Source: Candidatus Defluviicoccus seviourii
Lineage (GTDB): Bacteria; Pseudomonadota; Alphaproteobacteria; Rhodospirillales; Defluviicoccaceae
Length of the DNA: 64,000 bases
Reading direction: 5' to 3'
NCBI GenBank assembly: GCA_900609035.2
Contig: UXAT02000045.1
Location: forward strand, 98,418-162,417
Part shown: one piece after another, positions 50,441 to 59,004 of the stretch
Layout of the letters: every line of letters starts with the position of its first letter
Position numbering within the stretch: position 1 is the stretch's first letter
The notes under the pieces: generated by a model
Told to the model about the DNA's origin: nothing
Database searches by the model: none
What the model saw: the letters and a program-made list of their open reading frames with translations, nothing else
Program-made: the position numbers and the translations under genes

Positions 50441-51604
50441 CTATCCCGCTCGTATTCCGGCGCAAAAGCAAGCCATCGCGCGCGCCGTCGTCTCGGCACC
50501 GTGCATGTCTAAGGGCAGGCAGGTGCGATCTCTTGTCAAGGCTTCGTCGATCGAGGCGGCGAGACGTTTCGGTGACAGATCGTCCGCGGCCACGAGCGTG
50601 ATGGCGCCGCGTTCGGCCAGGATGCCGGCACGCACGCCCTGCTCCGTCTCGGTCGGTGTTGCGAATGGAACCACGACCGCAGGCACGCGCGCCGACAGGA
50701 CATCCATCATCGTGTTGTAGCCGGCCTGCGAGATGCAAAGCACGGCATTGGCAAGCAGCTCCGGCACGTCGGCCCGCCAGCGCTCAATCACCACGCCGTC
50801 GGGGCAGTTCCAGCGCAGCTCGTCGAAGGCTCGTTCGGGCAGGTTGGGCCCGGTGAGAAGACGCCAGACGTGCCCGGCGGCGCAACTCAAGGGCCGCGCT
50901 TCGAGCGCAGTCCGCAAGAGCGGCTCACCGACAGCGCCGCCGCCAACCATGACAACCACCTCGCCGCGGCCGGTCTCGCATGCGTTGCCAGCTTCGATGC
51001 CCGCTCCCGCTTCGGCGACATAACCGGTGTAGATCAGCTTGTCCGCAATGGCCTCTGCTTCCGGGAACGAGGCGGTGAGCGGGATGAAGTCCGGATCGCC
51101 ATGCACGAGGACACGATCGAAAAAGCGCTTCGCCAAGCCGATGATCGCCTGATTGCGCTGCGGCTCGGCTTTCCTGATCAAGACGTCGCGGACTGAGGAG
51201 ACGATGCAAGGGCGGTCCGGTCGCGCCCAGGCCTCCTGCAGCAAGGGCAGGAGTTCGAACCGGAACTGGCCACGGCCGAACGGAAACATCTCGATCAACA
51301 GCGCCTGCGGCTGGATTGCGTCAAACTCCTGCAGCAACCGCGCCGCACGGCCATCGCGAAAGGCATCGTCGATCGGCTGACCGTTGGTATCGACCAGCGT
51401 CGAGAACGTCGCATCCAGCGTCCTCACAGGAGGCAGAAGGACCCGGCTGCAGCCATCGAAGGTGATGCCCGGTACCGGCGCGCCGCCGAGTACAACCGTG
51501 ACGTCAAAACCGGCCGCCCGCAGCGCCCCGGCAATCAGTGAGGCACGCTTGACATGGCCAACGCCGAGCAGACTTTGCACATAGTAAAGGACACGCTTGC
51601 TCAC
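50441..51604 (-). CDS. GT-B glycosyltransferase (MurG/GT28-like)
   Basis: The 387-residue protein starts MSKRVLYYVQSLLGVGHVKR, the Rossmann start of GT-B enzymes with a GxGH-like loop. The C-terminal half has VVVMVGGGAVGEPLL and CISQAGYNTMMDVLSARVPAVVVPF, similar to the nucleotide-sugar site of MurG and related transferases. Donor and acceptor are unknown. Its start overlaps the previous gene by 4 nt. It resembles the glycosyltransferase at 54016 in layout, suggesting a related pair within the cluster. Confidence 0.82.
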   Translation of the reverse strand: MSKRVLYYVQSLLGVGHVKRASLIAGALRAAGFDVTVVLGGAPVPGITFDGCSRVLLPPVRTLDATFSTLVDTNGQPIDDAFRDGRAARLLQEFDAIQPQALLIEMFPFGRGQFRFELLPLLQEAWARPDRPCIVSSVRDVLIRKAEPQRNQAIIGLAKRFFDRVLVHGDPDFIPLTASFPEAEAIADKLIYTGYVAEAGAGIEAGNACETGRGEVVVMVGGGAVGEPLLRTALEARPLSCAAGHVWRLLTGPNLPERAFDELRWNCPDGVVIERWRADVPELLANAVLCISQAGYNTMMDVLSARVPAVVVPFATPTETEQGVRAGILAERGAITLVAADDLSPKRLAASIDEALTRDRTCLPLDMHGAETTARAMACFCAGIRAG

Positions 51605-52758
51605 CGGTCGGTTTTCCCGGTTGCCACGAGCGGCGTCAAGAGCTTGTCGAGCGCGCGCGCAGCCGCATCGAGACTGTGGCGCTCGCCAACCGCGCGGGCG
51701 GCCTGCTGGCCGAGGAGCCGGCGCTCGTCCGCGCTGTCGATCAGACGGGCAACGGCCTGGGCAAACGCGGCCGCGTCGCCCACCGGCACCAGGAGGCCGG
51801 TCTCGCCGGAGCGGACGATATCGCCGACACCGCCGGTCAGGCCGGCGACCACCGGGACGCCTGCAGCTTGCGCTTCCAGAAGCACCATGCCGTAGGCCTC
51901 GCTAATCGCTGGCCAGACGTAGATGTCGGCGACGGGATACAAGTGCGCGAGCGCATCTTGCTCATGGGCACCGAGCCAATGGACCCGCGGGCCGAGGTCG
52001 GCAAAGGTAGCCAGCACCTCCGCACGCGCCGGCCCGTCGCCTGCGATCAGGAGCTGCCAGCGACGCGCGGTCAGTTGTGAGAGAGCCTGCGCCAAAAGAC
52101 GGTAGGAGGCGAGCTTCGCGCCCGGCCGCATCATCGCGACCGTGAGCAGCACGACTGTGCCGGCATCGAAGCCAAGGCTGCGCGCGAGCGACTGACGCAG
52201 CGCCGCCGCTTGGTCCACGCCCACACGCGCGCGTTCGGGGTCGACGAACGGCGCCAGTGGCGCCCAGCAGTCCGGCGAGCGAAGGAGGGGCAGCACGCAG
52301 GCACGGTCGGCCGCGTTGAGCCCGAGCACCAAATCGGCGGCAGCGAGAGCGGTGCGGCTGGCAACGCAGCCCTGCGCCCAGGGGCCTCTCTCCTGCTTGG
52401 GCGCGTAGGACGCCTCCGCGACGACATAGGGGATGCCCAATGCATCGCTCACCGGCGGCCCAAGCCAATCCGGCGCCTTGTGGTAGAGGTGATAGGTGAA
52501 CCATAGCTGCGGCTGCAGGGATGCCGTTCGCCGCCGGTAGCGGCGGATCAGGGCGTGCGCGATCCGTTCGCCCAGCTGCGCCAAGCGTTGCTGGCGATCG
52601 GGTTCGCCCGCACCTTCGAAGCTGCGAAAGCGGCTGGCGAGCTCGACCGTATGCCCGGCCCGCTGCAGCGCACGACACAACAAGCGCGCCATCGTCCGGT
52701 CGCCGGACGGCACCGGATGGTCGGGGGCCTTCAGGGGAGCGTAGAAGGCGGTACGCAT
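51601..52758 (-). CDS. Glycosyltransferase family 4-like
   Basis: The 385-residue GT-B protein begins MRTAFYAPLKAPDHPVPSGDR, a loop typical of GT4 enzymes. Its C-terminal half contains LLIAGDGPARAEVLATFADLG, HWLGAHEQDALAHLYPVADI, and the donor-site EAYGMVLLEAQAAGVPVVAG with the conserved E-x7-E pattern. It overlaps the upstream glycosyltransferase by 28 nt and the downstream one by 4 nt. Sugar specificity cannot be told. Confidence 0.86.
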   Translation of the reverse strand: MRTAFYAPLKAPDHPVPSGDRTMARLLCRALQRAGHTVELASRFRSFEGAGEPDRQQRLAQLGERIAHALIRRYRRRTASLQPQLWFTYHLYHKAPDWLGPPVSDALGIPYVVAEASYAPKQERGPWAQGCVASRTALAAADLVLGLNAADRACVLPLLRSPDCWAPLAPFVDPERARVGVDQAAALRQSLARSLGFDAGTVVLLTVAMMRPGAKLASYRLLAQALSQLTARRWQLLIAGDGPARAEVLATFADLGPRVHWLGAHEQDALAHLYPVADIYVWPAISEAYGMVLLEAQAAGVPVVAGLTGGVGDIVRSGETGLLVPVGDAAAFAQAVARLIDSADERRLLGQQAARAVGERHSLDAAARALDKLLTPLVATGKTDR

Positions 52759-54032
52759 GGCTCGCTCCGGGGGGCAACGGCGGGGCGGAACCGCGCCTTC
52801 AAGCGCTCGATCGCGCCTCCAAAGGAGAAGTCCGTGCGCACCCGCGCGAGGCCGGCGAGACCAAGCCGCTCACGCTCATCGGGTGCGGCGATCAGCCGGC
52901 CGATGGCTTCTGCCAAAGCCAGGGGGTCGCCGGGCGGAACGAGGAGGCCGGTCTCCCCGCTCACAATCAGCTCCGGAACGGCAGAGACGGTGGTCGAGAC
53001 GCAGGGCAGCCGCTGGCTCTGCGCCTCCATGAGGACATTGGGCAGGCCGTCGCGATCGCCGTCGGCGGCGATGCGGCACGCCAGGACGAAAATGTCCGCT
53101 TCCCGATAGGCCTGCAAAACGTCGTCGTGGCTGCGCGGCCCCCGCCACTCGATCCGCTCCGCAAGGCCGAGGACCTGCGCCATTGCCTTGAGGTTCTTCA
53201 AGAGCGGGCCGCCGCCGATGTGAACGAGCCGCCAGCGGGTCGAAGGCGGCAAGGCCGCAAGCGCCTGTAACAGAACATCATAGCCCTTCTTCTCGACCGC
53301 ACGGCCGATCGAGAGCAGGCGCACCGGATCGCTGGGATCTGATCCGTCCCTGCGGCCGACGCATTCAGAAGGGCTCGGCAGAGCGGCGAACGCGTGCAGA
53401 TCAATGCCATGATAGAGAAGCTCGACCGGCCTCTGCGGCGTGGAAAGCGTGCGCAGGTATGCGGCATTGCAGGCGGTGCAGGTGACGAGCCATTCGCATG
53501 CAGCCAGTTTCTCGCGGATATCCCATTCCGGCGTCGTCCAGACGTCCTTGGCGTGCGCGGAGACGCTCCACGGCAGACCTGAGAGCATGGCCGCATAGCG
53601 GGTGACCGAGGCCGGCGTATGCAGAAAGTGAGCGTGCAGCCACGTCACGTCCGCGGGCAGTTCGTGCGCCAGCACAATGGCCTGACCGAAGCGCCGCACG
53701 CGGTTGCGGGACGGATCACGCCGCAGATCGCGCAACCACGCGGCGCGGGCGTGTTCATAGTGCGGCCAGCGCCGAACCGTGCGCCACGCCTGCCAGACCC
53801 GGAGGGGAGCGTGGTGGAGGTACTCGGGCAGGTAAACGACCGGCGCCTGGATGCGCCGATGCACCGGATGCACGGCCGCATCGGTCGGGTGGCGGAGCGA
53901 GAACAGGCGGAGATCGAGGCCGCTGCGCTCGAGTGCCAGGATCTCGTTGGCAATGAAGGTTTCCGAGAGGCGCGGATAGCCCTTGAGAATGACAGCGACG
54001 ACGGGCGCCGCAGTGTCAGGGGACCTGGGCAC
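52731..54032 (-). CDS. Glycosyltransferase family 4-like
   Basis: The 433-residue protein has VAVILKGYPRLSETFIANEILAL split over the first Rossmann strand and helix, a feature of colanic-acid-type GT4 enzymes (WcaL-like). RLLSIGRAVEKKGYDVLLQAL and DGLPNVLMEAQSQRLPCVST form the donor site. The GTG at 54032 is chosen; it overlaps the upstream gene's stop by 17 nt, and no better start exists downstream. Role in exopolysaccharide or surface glycan assembly is inferred from the family and from its neighbours. Confidence 0.85.
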   Translation of the reverse strand: MPRSPDTAAPVVAVILKGYPRLSETFIANEILALERSGLDLRLFSLRHPTDAAVHPVHRRIQAPVVYLPEYLHHAPLRVWQAWRTVRRWPHYEHARAAWLRDLRRDPSRNRVRRFGQAIVLAHELPADVTWLHAHFLHTPASVTRYAAMLSGLPWSVSAHAKDVWTTPEWDIREKLAACEWLVTCTACNAAYLRTLSTPQRPVELLYHGIDLHAFAALPSPSECVGRRDGSDPSDPVRLLSIGRAVEKKGYDVLLQALAALPPSTRWRLVHIGGGPLLKNLKAMAQVLGLAERIEWRGPRSHDDVLQAYREADIFVLACRIAADGDRDGLPNVLMEAQSQRLPCVSTTVSAVPELIVSGETGLLVPPGDPLALAEAIGRLIAAPDERERLGLAGLARVRTDFSFGGAIERLKARFRPAVAPRSEPCVPPSTLP

Positions 54033-55248
54033 CTGCGGACAGCCGCGGCTGCTCAACAACGGGGGCACCAAGCCACGCATCGACGAGGCGGTTGATCGCC
54101 GGCAGTCCCTCCAAGAGACCACGGATGCGGATTTCCGACGGTTTGCGCTGATGCGGCAGGCTGCGCAAGACGGCCGCCATCGCCTGCGGTTGGCAGCGCC
54201 CGTCATCTGCCATCATGCGCACGAGGCCGAGGCTGCTGGCGCGCTCGGCACGGATATACTGCTCCATCCGCGGCGCGGTTCGCGGCACCAGGAGCGCCGG
54301 CTTGTCGAAAGACAGGATCTCGCAAAACGTATTGTACCCGCCCATGGCGACGACCCCGGCTGCAGCGGCCATCAGGTCTTCCATCTTCGGCTCGAAGGTG
54401 ATGGTTTCCACCGCCGGCAGACGGGCCGCCCGCTCGATGAAGCCGCCCTGCTCGGTCGATCGCATGAACGGCCCGAGCACGAGAAGTGCCGGATAGGGGA
54501 TGCCGGGATCCGCCTCGTAGGCTCGCAAGACCCAATCGATCAAAAGTGCCCCGTCGCCGCCGCCGCCGGTCGTCACCAGGATGAAGGGCTCGCGCGGCAT
54601 CGGCACGGGACGTCCGGCAACGTTCTCCGTTCCGGTCGTCGATCGGCGCAGATAACCGGTGTAGTGAACCTTGGCGAGCGTCGAAGCGGGCAGCGCAATG
54701 CCCTCGAGAGCGTTACAGATCTGCGGCAGTCCGTAGATCCAGATGCTGTCGTACAGATCGATCAGCGCCGGCGCCGCGTTCTTGCGCTCCCACTCCTCGG
54801 CCAACTGCGCCGGCTCGTCCATCACGTCGCGCAGGCCGAGAACGAGCCCCGCCCCCCGCGACTTCAGCATGGTGAGCGTGTCTTTGACCTCGCCGCGCAG
54901 CCCGAGCGGCTCCTTATCGACGAGGAAAATGTCAGGACGGAAGGCTTCCGCCGTGCGGCGGATGATTTCGGCGCGGATGCCGAGCGTTTCCTCGATGCCG
55001 ATATCGAGATTGAGCGGCATGTAGTCGCCGTGCTGGAGCTTGATGATGCCGGGGACGCGGACAAAGTCGACCCGGCGGCAAAAGCTGAAGTTGCCAATAA
55101 TCGGTGAGCCGGACAGAATGAGAACCGTGAGATCGCGGCGATGGTGGGCGAGGGCATGCGCAATCGTCTGGCACCGGCGCAGGTGGCCGAGGCCAAAGCT
55201 GTCGTGGCTGTAGATCAAGACCCGGGAGTGTCCGTGATGCTCGCCCAT
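54016..55248 (-). CDS. GT-B glycosyltransferase-like protein (MurG/GT28-like)
   Basis: The 410-residue protein starts with RVLIYSHDSFGLGHLRRCQ and has LVTTGGGGDGALLIDWVLRA in the middle, then VVAMGGYNTFCEILSFDKPAL, which matches the donor-binding GGxNT pattern of the GT28 C-terminal domain. The ATG at 55248 has AAGGGG upstream and is preferred to an ATG at 55347. It heads the minus-strand run and is divergent from the pseudo-ABC gene across 180 bp, where promoters of both units should lie. Confidence 0.82.
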   Translation of the reverse strand: MGEHHGHSRVLIYSHDSFGLGHLRRCQTIAHALAHHRRDLTVLILSGSPIIGNFSFCRRVDFVRVPGIIKLQHGDYMPLNLDIGIEETLGIRAEIIRRTAEAFRPDIFLVDKEPLGLRGEVKDTLTMLKSRGAGLVLGLRDVMDEPAQLAEEWERKNAAPALIDLYDSIWIYGLPQICNALEGIALPASTLAKVHYTGYLRRSTTGTENVAGRPVPMPREPFILVTTGGGGDGALLIDWVLRAYEADPGIPYPALLVLGPFMRSTEQGGFIERAARLPAVETITFEPKMEDLMAAAAGVVAMGGYNTFCEILSFDKPALLVPRTAPRMEQYIRAERASSLGLVRMMADDGRCQPQAMAAVLRSLPHQRKPSEIRIRGLLEGLPAINRLVDAWLGAPVVEQPRLSAGAQVP

Positions 55249-55428
55249 CGTGCCCCTTCCGGCCGCTTCTCGTTGCCCGCCCATAGGCGGTGGCAGCGTT
55301 CCCTGGTGCAGCGTTGCGGCGCCATTAACCATAGAAAGCGTCTGCAAGGCAAGCGGGCGTTTCTGACAAGACGCTGAAACTGCGCAGGATCAAGGCGCCC
55401 ACACAGGTTTTCGGAACGTAACAGCCCC

Positions 55429-58077
55429 ATGGAAGCAACGTTTTTCAAGTACATTATAAAGCACAGCTGGCGCCAACAGGCGGCGTTGCTGGCCATAACT
55501 ATATTGTCGTTTCCATTTCTGTATTATTCTCTTGAGTTGCCAAAGTTAATTATCAATAAAGCAATAGGGTCAAGCGATTTCCCCAGAAATATTCTTGGCT
55601 ATGAGTTTGCACAGATTGAGTTCCTGGCGGCGCTATGTCTGGTATTTTTGTTGCTGGTCGGAGTCAATGGCGCCTTCAAGTACATTATAAATGTGTACAA
55701 GGGACGCCTCGGCGAACGCATGTTGCGCCGTCTGCGCTATCAATTGTTCGGAAACGCACTGAGGTTTCCGCTGCACCGTTTCCGCCGCGTTTCCCAAGGC
55801 GAACTAGTTGCCATGATTACCTCCGAGGTGGAGCCGCTCGGGGGGTTCATCGGCGATGCGATCGCCCTGCCTGCCTTCCAAGGCGGAACCCTGCTCACCA
55901 TCCTGGTTTTCATGTTCATCCAGGATCCGGTGCTGGGCACGGCCGCCATCGCGCTCTATCCGGTGCAGATGTACGTGATTCCGAAGCTGCAGCGCCAGGT
56001 CAATGCGCTTGCCAAGGAGCGCGTGCGGACGGTACGGCGGCTGTCGGAGCGGATCGGCGAAACCGTGACCGTAATTGAGGAAATCCGTGTCCACGACACC
56101 GCGGAACTGCACCGGGCCGAGTTCGCAGCATTGCTCGGCAAGATTTATGACATCCGTTTCAAGATCTACAAGAAAAAGTTTCTCATCAAGTTTCTCAATA
56201 ACTTTATTGCACAGTTGACGCCGTTCTTTTTCTTTTCGATCGGCGGCTATCTGGTAATCCAGGGAGACCTCACTTTTGGCGCCCTCGTCGCCGTGCTTGC
56301 CGCCTACAAGGACCTGTCGTCGCCGTGGAAGGAGCTGCTCGACTGGTATCAGATCCGCGAGGACACCCGGATCAAGTACGATCAACTGCGCGAGCAGTTC
56401 GAGTACCCGGACATGTTGCCGGAAGAGCAGCTGACACCCGCCGAGGGCACATCCGACCCGCTTGCAGGACGGATCGAGGCCCTCAATTTGAGCGTTGAGG
56501 AGGAAGGTGGCGTCAAGCTGCTCGACGGTGCGAGCTTTCGCTTCGATCTCGGCGAGAGGGTCGGCTTTGCGGGCGGCAGCAGCTCCGGCGCCAGTACGGC
56601 CGCTCGGGTCCTGGCGCGGCTCACTGCCCCCAGTGCGGGGACGGTGCGGATCGGCGAGAACGAGCTAGCGCAGTTGAGCGCCGCCGTTATTGGCCGGCGG
56701 ATGGCCTATGTTGGCCCGAACGCCGCCCTCATTCAGGGCACCCTGCGTGATAACCTCCTCTACGGCTTGAAGCACCGGCCGCTAACTCCCGTGGCGCCCG
56801 GCACCGGCTATGACCCGGTGGAAGCGGAGCGGACGGGTAACACGACCAGCCATCCGGCGGCCGACTGGATCGATTACGAGGCGGCCGGAGCGGCCGACAC
56901 GACCGCGCTCGTCCAGCGCGCGATCGAGGCCTTGAAGTGGGTCGATCTCGAAGAGGATACGTTCGATTTCGGGCTCAAGGGCACCATCAGCACCCGCGAT
57001 CATGCGGCGCTCGCGCATCTGATCCTCGAGGCCCGCAAGGTTCTGCGGCATCGGCTTGAGGAACCGCGCTTCAAGGACCTGGTCGAGCCGTTCGAGCGCG
57101 ATAAGCTGAACCGAAACATGTCAGTCGCCGAGAATATCTTGTTCGGCCGGCCGGTCGGCGAGGTCTTCGGCTTGGACCGGATCGGTGACAACCCCTACAT
57201 GCGCCAGATCCTCGATCAGGTCGGGTTGACCGAGGAGTTCAGGCGCATGGGCTATCAGGTCGCCACCATCATGGTCGACCTGTTCGAGGGTCTGCCGCCT
57301 GGGCATGCGCTGTTTGAGCGCTTTAGCTTCATCGACAGCACGACCTTGCCGGAACTGAAGGCGTTGCTGCCCGGGGTTGAGGCGGCCGGCATCGAGGCCG
57401 CCGAGCCGGCGGACGTCGCCCGCTTGATGGCGCTCCCGTTTCAGTTGATCCCGGCCCGCCACCGTCTCGGCATCGGCCTCTTGAGCGAGCAGATGGAGCG
57501 GCACCTGCTCGATGCCCGGCACGCCTTTGCCGCCAACCTGCCCGCACAATACCGCAGTGCGATCGCCTTTTTTCAGGACGACGCCTTCAACACCGCGGCG
57601 ACCATCCAGGACAACATCCTGTTCGGCAAGCTCGTCTACGGCCGCCAGCAGAGCCAGCGGGAGATCGGCGCCCTGATCGCCGAAGTCATCGGCGCGCTGG
57701 AGTTGCGCCGGCCGATCATTGAGGTCGGCCTCGATTTCGAGGTCGGCATCAGCGGCGGGAGGCTGTCGGCCTCGCAACGGCAACGGCTGGCGCTTGCCCG
57801 CGCCCTGATCAAGCGCCCCGATATCCTGATCCTAGATCGGGCAACAGCGACCCTCGACCACCGCTCCCAGGCGACGGTGCAGGCCGCGCTTTCGGGCGAT
57901 CCGGCACGTTGCGGCGTCGTCTGGGTCATCGACGATGCCGACTCCGCCGGCACGCTCAACCGCATCATCCGCTTCGAGAGCGGCAGCGTGATCGAGGACA
58001 AGCCATTGACGGACGGACCGCCAATGCCTGCGGTCGAACCGGCAGCAGACCAAACGGTTGCCCCGATGTCGCGCTGA
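55429..58077 (+). CDS. ABC exporter-like protein with degenerate ATPase domain
   Basis: The 882-residue protein has an N-terminal ABC-exporter membrane domain with about six segments (residues 17-35, 64-82, 150-180 as a pair, 257-292 as a pair). A nucleotide-binding-like domain follows from about 348. Walker A is GGSSSGAST, with Ala388 instead of Lys. Walker B is ILILD followed by Arg804 instead of the catalytic Glu. The H-loop His is absent (VIDDADS). The signature is ISGGRLS. Between the Q-loop region and the signature lies an insert of about 260 residues. The motif (D/E)N(I/L)L(F/Y)G occurs three times (441, 568, 728), as if the Q-loop/helical part were triplicated. ATP hydrolysis is unlikely. 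Base composition is AT-richer in the first 270 bp. A cyclic-nucleotide-binding gene follows after 23 nt. Confidence 0.8.
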   Translation: MEATFFKYIIKHSWRQQAALLAITILSFPFLYYSLELPKLIINKAIGSSDFPRNILGYEFAQIEFLAALCLVFLLLVGVNGAFKYIINVYKGRLGERMLRRLRYQLFGNALRFPLHRFRRVSQGELVAMITSEVEPLGGFIGDAIALPAFQGGTLLTILVFMFIQDPVLGTAAIALYPVQMYVIPKLQRQVNALAKERVRTVRRLSERIGETVTVIEEIRVHDTAELHRAEFAALLGKIYDIRFKIYKKKFLIKFLNNFIAQLTPFFFFSIGGYLVIQGDLTFGALVAVLAAYKDLSSPWKELLDWYQIREDTRIKYDQLREQFEYPDMLPEEQLTPAEGTSDPLAGRIEALNLSVEEEGGVKLLDGASFRFDLGERVGFAGGSSSGASTAARVLARLTAPSAGTVRIGENELAQLSAAVIGRRMAYVGPNAALIQGTLRDNLLYGLKHRPLTPVAPGTGYDPVEAERTGNTTSHPAADWIDYEAAGAADTTALVQRAIEALKWVDLEEDTFDFGLKGTISTRDHAALAHLILEARKVLRHRLEEPRFKDLVEPFERDKLNRNMSVAENILFGRPVGEVFGLDRIGDNPYMRQILDQVGLTEEFRRMGYQVATIMVDLFEGLPPGHALFERFSFIDSTTLPELKALLPGVEAAGIEAAEPADVARLMALPFQLIPARHRLGIGLLSEQMERHLLDARHAFAANLPAQYRSAIAFFQDDAFNTAATIQDNILFGKLVYGRQQSQREIGALIAEVIGALELRRPIIEVGLDFEVGISGGRLSASQRQRLALARALIKRPDILILDRATATLDHRSQATVQAALSGDPARCGVVWVIDDADSAGTLNRIIRFESGSVIEDKPLTDGPPMPAVEPAADQTVAPMSR

Positions 58078-58100
58078 CGGAAGAAGGGGAGGACAAGGAC

Positions 58101-58583
58101 GTGCAGTATGCCGAGGCCTTTGCGGTGATCCGGCGGATCCCGATCTTCCGGGCGCTCAGCCCGGGGGACCAGAAGCTCCTTGCCTTTTCCAGTGCCTACC
58201 TCGTGTTCGAAGCTGGCGAGGCCCTGTTTCACGAGGGCGATCCGACCGACAGCGCCTATCTGGTCGATGATGGGCTGGTCGAGGTGTGCCTGCATCGCGG
58301 CGCCGAGGAGATCGTCCTGGGGCAGCTGGGGAAGAACGAACTGGTCGGCGAGATGGGGATCATCCGCAATTCGCCGCGCTCGGCGACGGTCCGCGCGGTC
58401 GGCACGGTCAAGGTGCTGCGGATCGATGCCGACGTGTTCCTGCACGCGGTCACCAGCAACCCGGACGCCGCGCTCGGCGTGATGCGTCACCTGAGCGACA
58501 AGATCGCGGCCATTACGCAACGTTATGAAGCCATCAAACGGCACGCGAGCGGCTGGGAGATGCCTGAGATCGTCGAGTGTTGA
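58101..58583 (+). CDS. Single-domain cyclic-nucleotide-binding protein
   Basis: The 160-residue protein is one cNMP-binding domain with no HTH or kinase attached. The phosphate-binding cassette is intact: VGEMGII (Glu84) and SPRSATVRA (Arg93), which favours real cAMP or cGMP binding. It starts like other members with FRALSPGDQKLLAF, and a C-terminal helix contains DKIAAITQRYEAI. The start is a GTG at 58101 after an AAGGA site. It lies 23 nt after the pseudo-ABC gene in the same direction, so it is most likely that protein's regulatory partner; this is inference. Confidence 0.85.
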   Translation: MQYAEAFAVIRRIPIFRALSPGDQKLLAFSSAYLVFEAGEALFHEGDPTDSAYLVDDGLVEVCLHRGAEEIVLGQLGKNELVGEMGIIRNSPRSATVRAVGTVKVLRIDADVFLHAVTSNPDAALGVMRHLSDKIAAITQRYEAIKRHASGWEMPEIVEC

Positions 58584-58674
58584 CGCATCGCGCCTGCTAA
58601 CGGGTGTGGAAAGACGGGCGCTGCGGTGGTAAGGTACCGGTGCAACTTATAATTAAGAAAAGGTGGGCGCAAAC

Positions 58675-58956
58675 ATGAGGGTTTTTGGACGTGGCCTCGA
58701 CAAGCTAAAAGCGTGGCTGCTCGCACAGGTTCCCCTGGTACCCCCAGGGATCGATGCCTGCGAGTTCGAATGCCGGGAGACGTGGTGCTCCCCTGAACGG
58801 ATGCACGACTGCCCGCGCCGGCTGCGTCGGGTGGCGCGGCGGCTCGCACATGCGGACAGTGCGGACGAAATCGCTCCCACCACCGCCGGCTCGCTTGCCG
58901 AACGGGAGCGAGTCGCATCGGATGGGCCCTTTGCGACGGGAAAGAGGGCGCTCTGA
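58675..58956 (+). CDS. Unknown small Cys-rich protein
   Basis: No family is recognised. The 93-residue product has a basic, partly hydrophobic N terminus (GLDKLKAWLLAQVPLVPPG). It is followed by four clustered cysteines in CEFECRETWC and HDC at residues 29-46, then an Arg-rich helix. The spacing C-x3-C-x4-C-x7-C could hold zinc or an Fe-S cluster. AAAAGGTGG lies about 10 nt before the ATG. It sits 91 nt after the cNMP-binding gene and 48 nt before dgcN. Confidence 0.55.
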   Translation: MRVFGRGLDKLKAWLLAQVPLVPPGIDACEFECRETWCSPERMHDCPRRLRRVARRLAHADSADEIAPTTAGSLAERERVASDGPFATGKRAL

Positions 58957-59004
58957 GCGTGCCGCGGCGGCTTGGCGGCTGATCCCTGCAGCGGGCGAGA
59001 CACC

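Noticed and set aside
58648..58653. TATAAT as a promoter for the Cys-cluster gene
   Set aside because: A transcript from it would start inside or just before the ribosome site, and no -35 box lies at a suitable distance.
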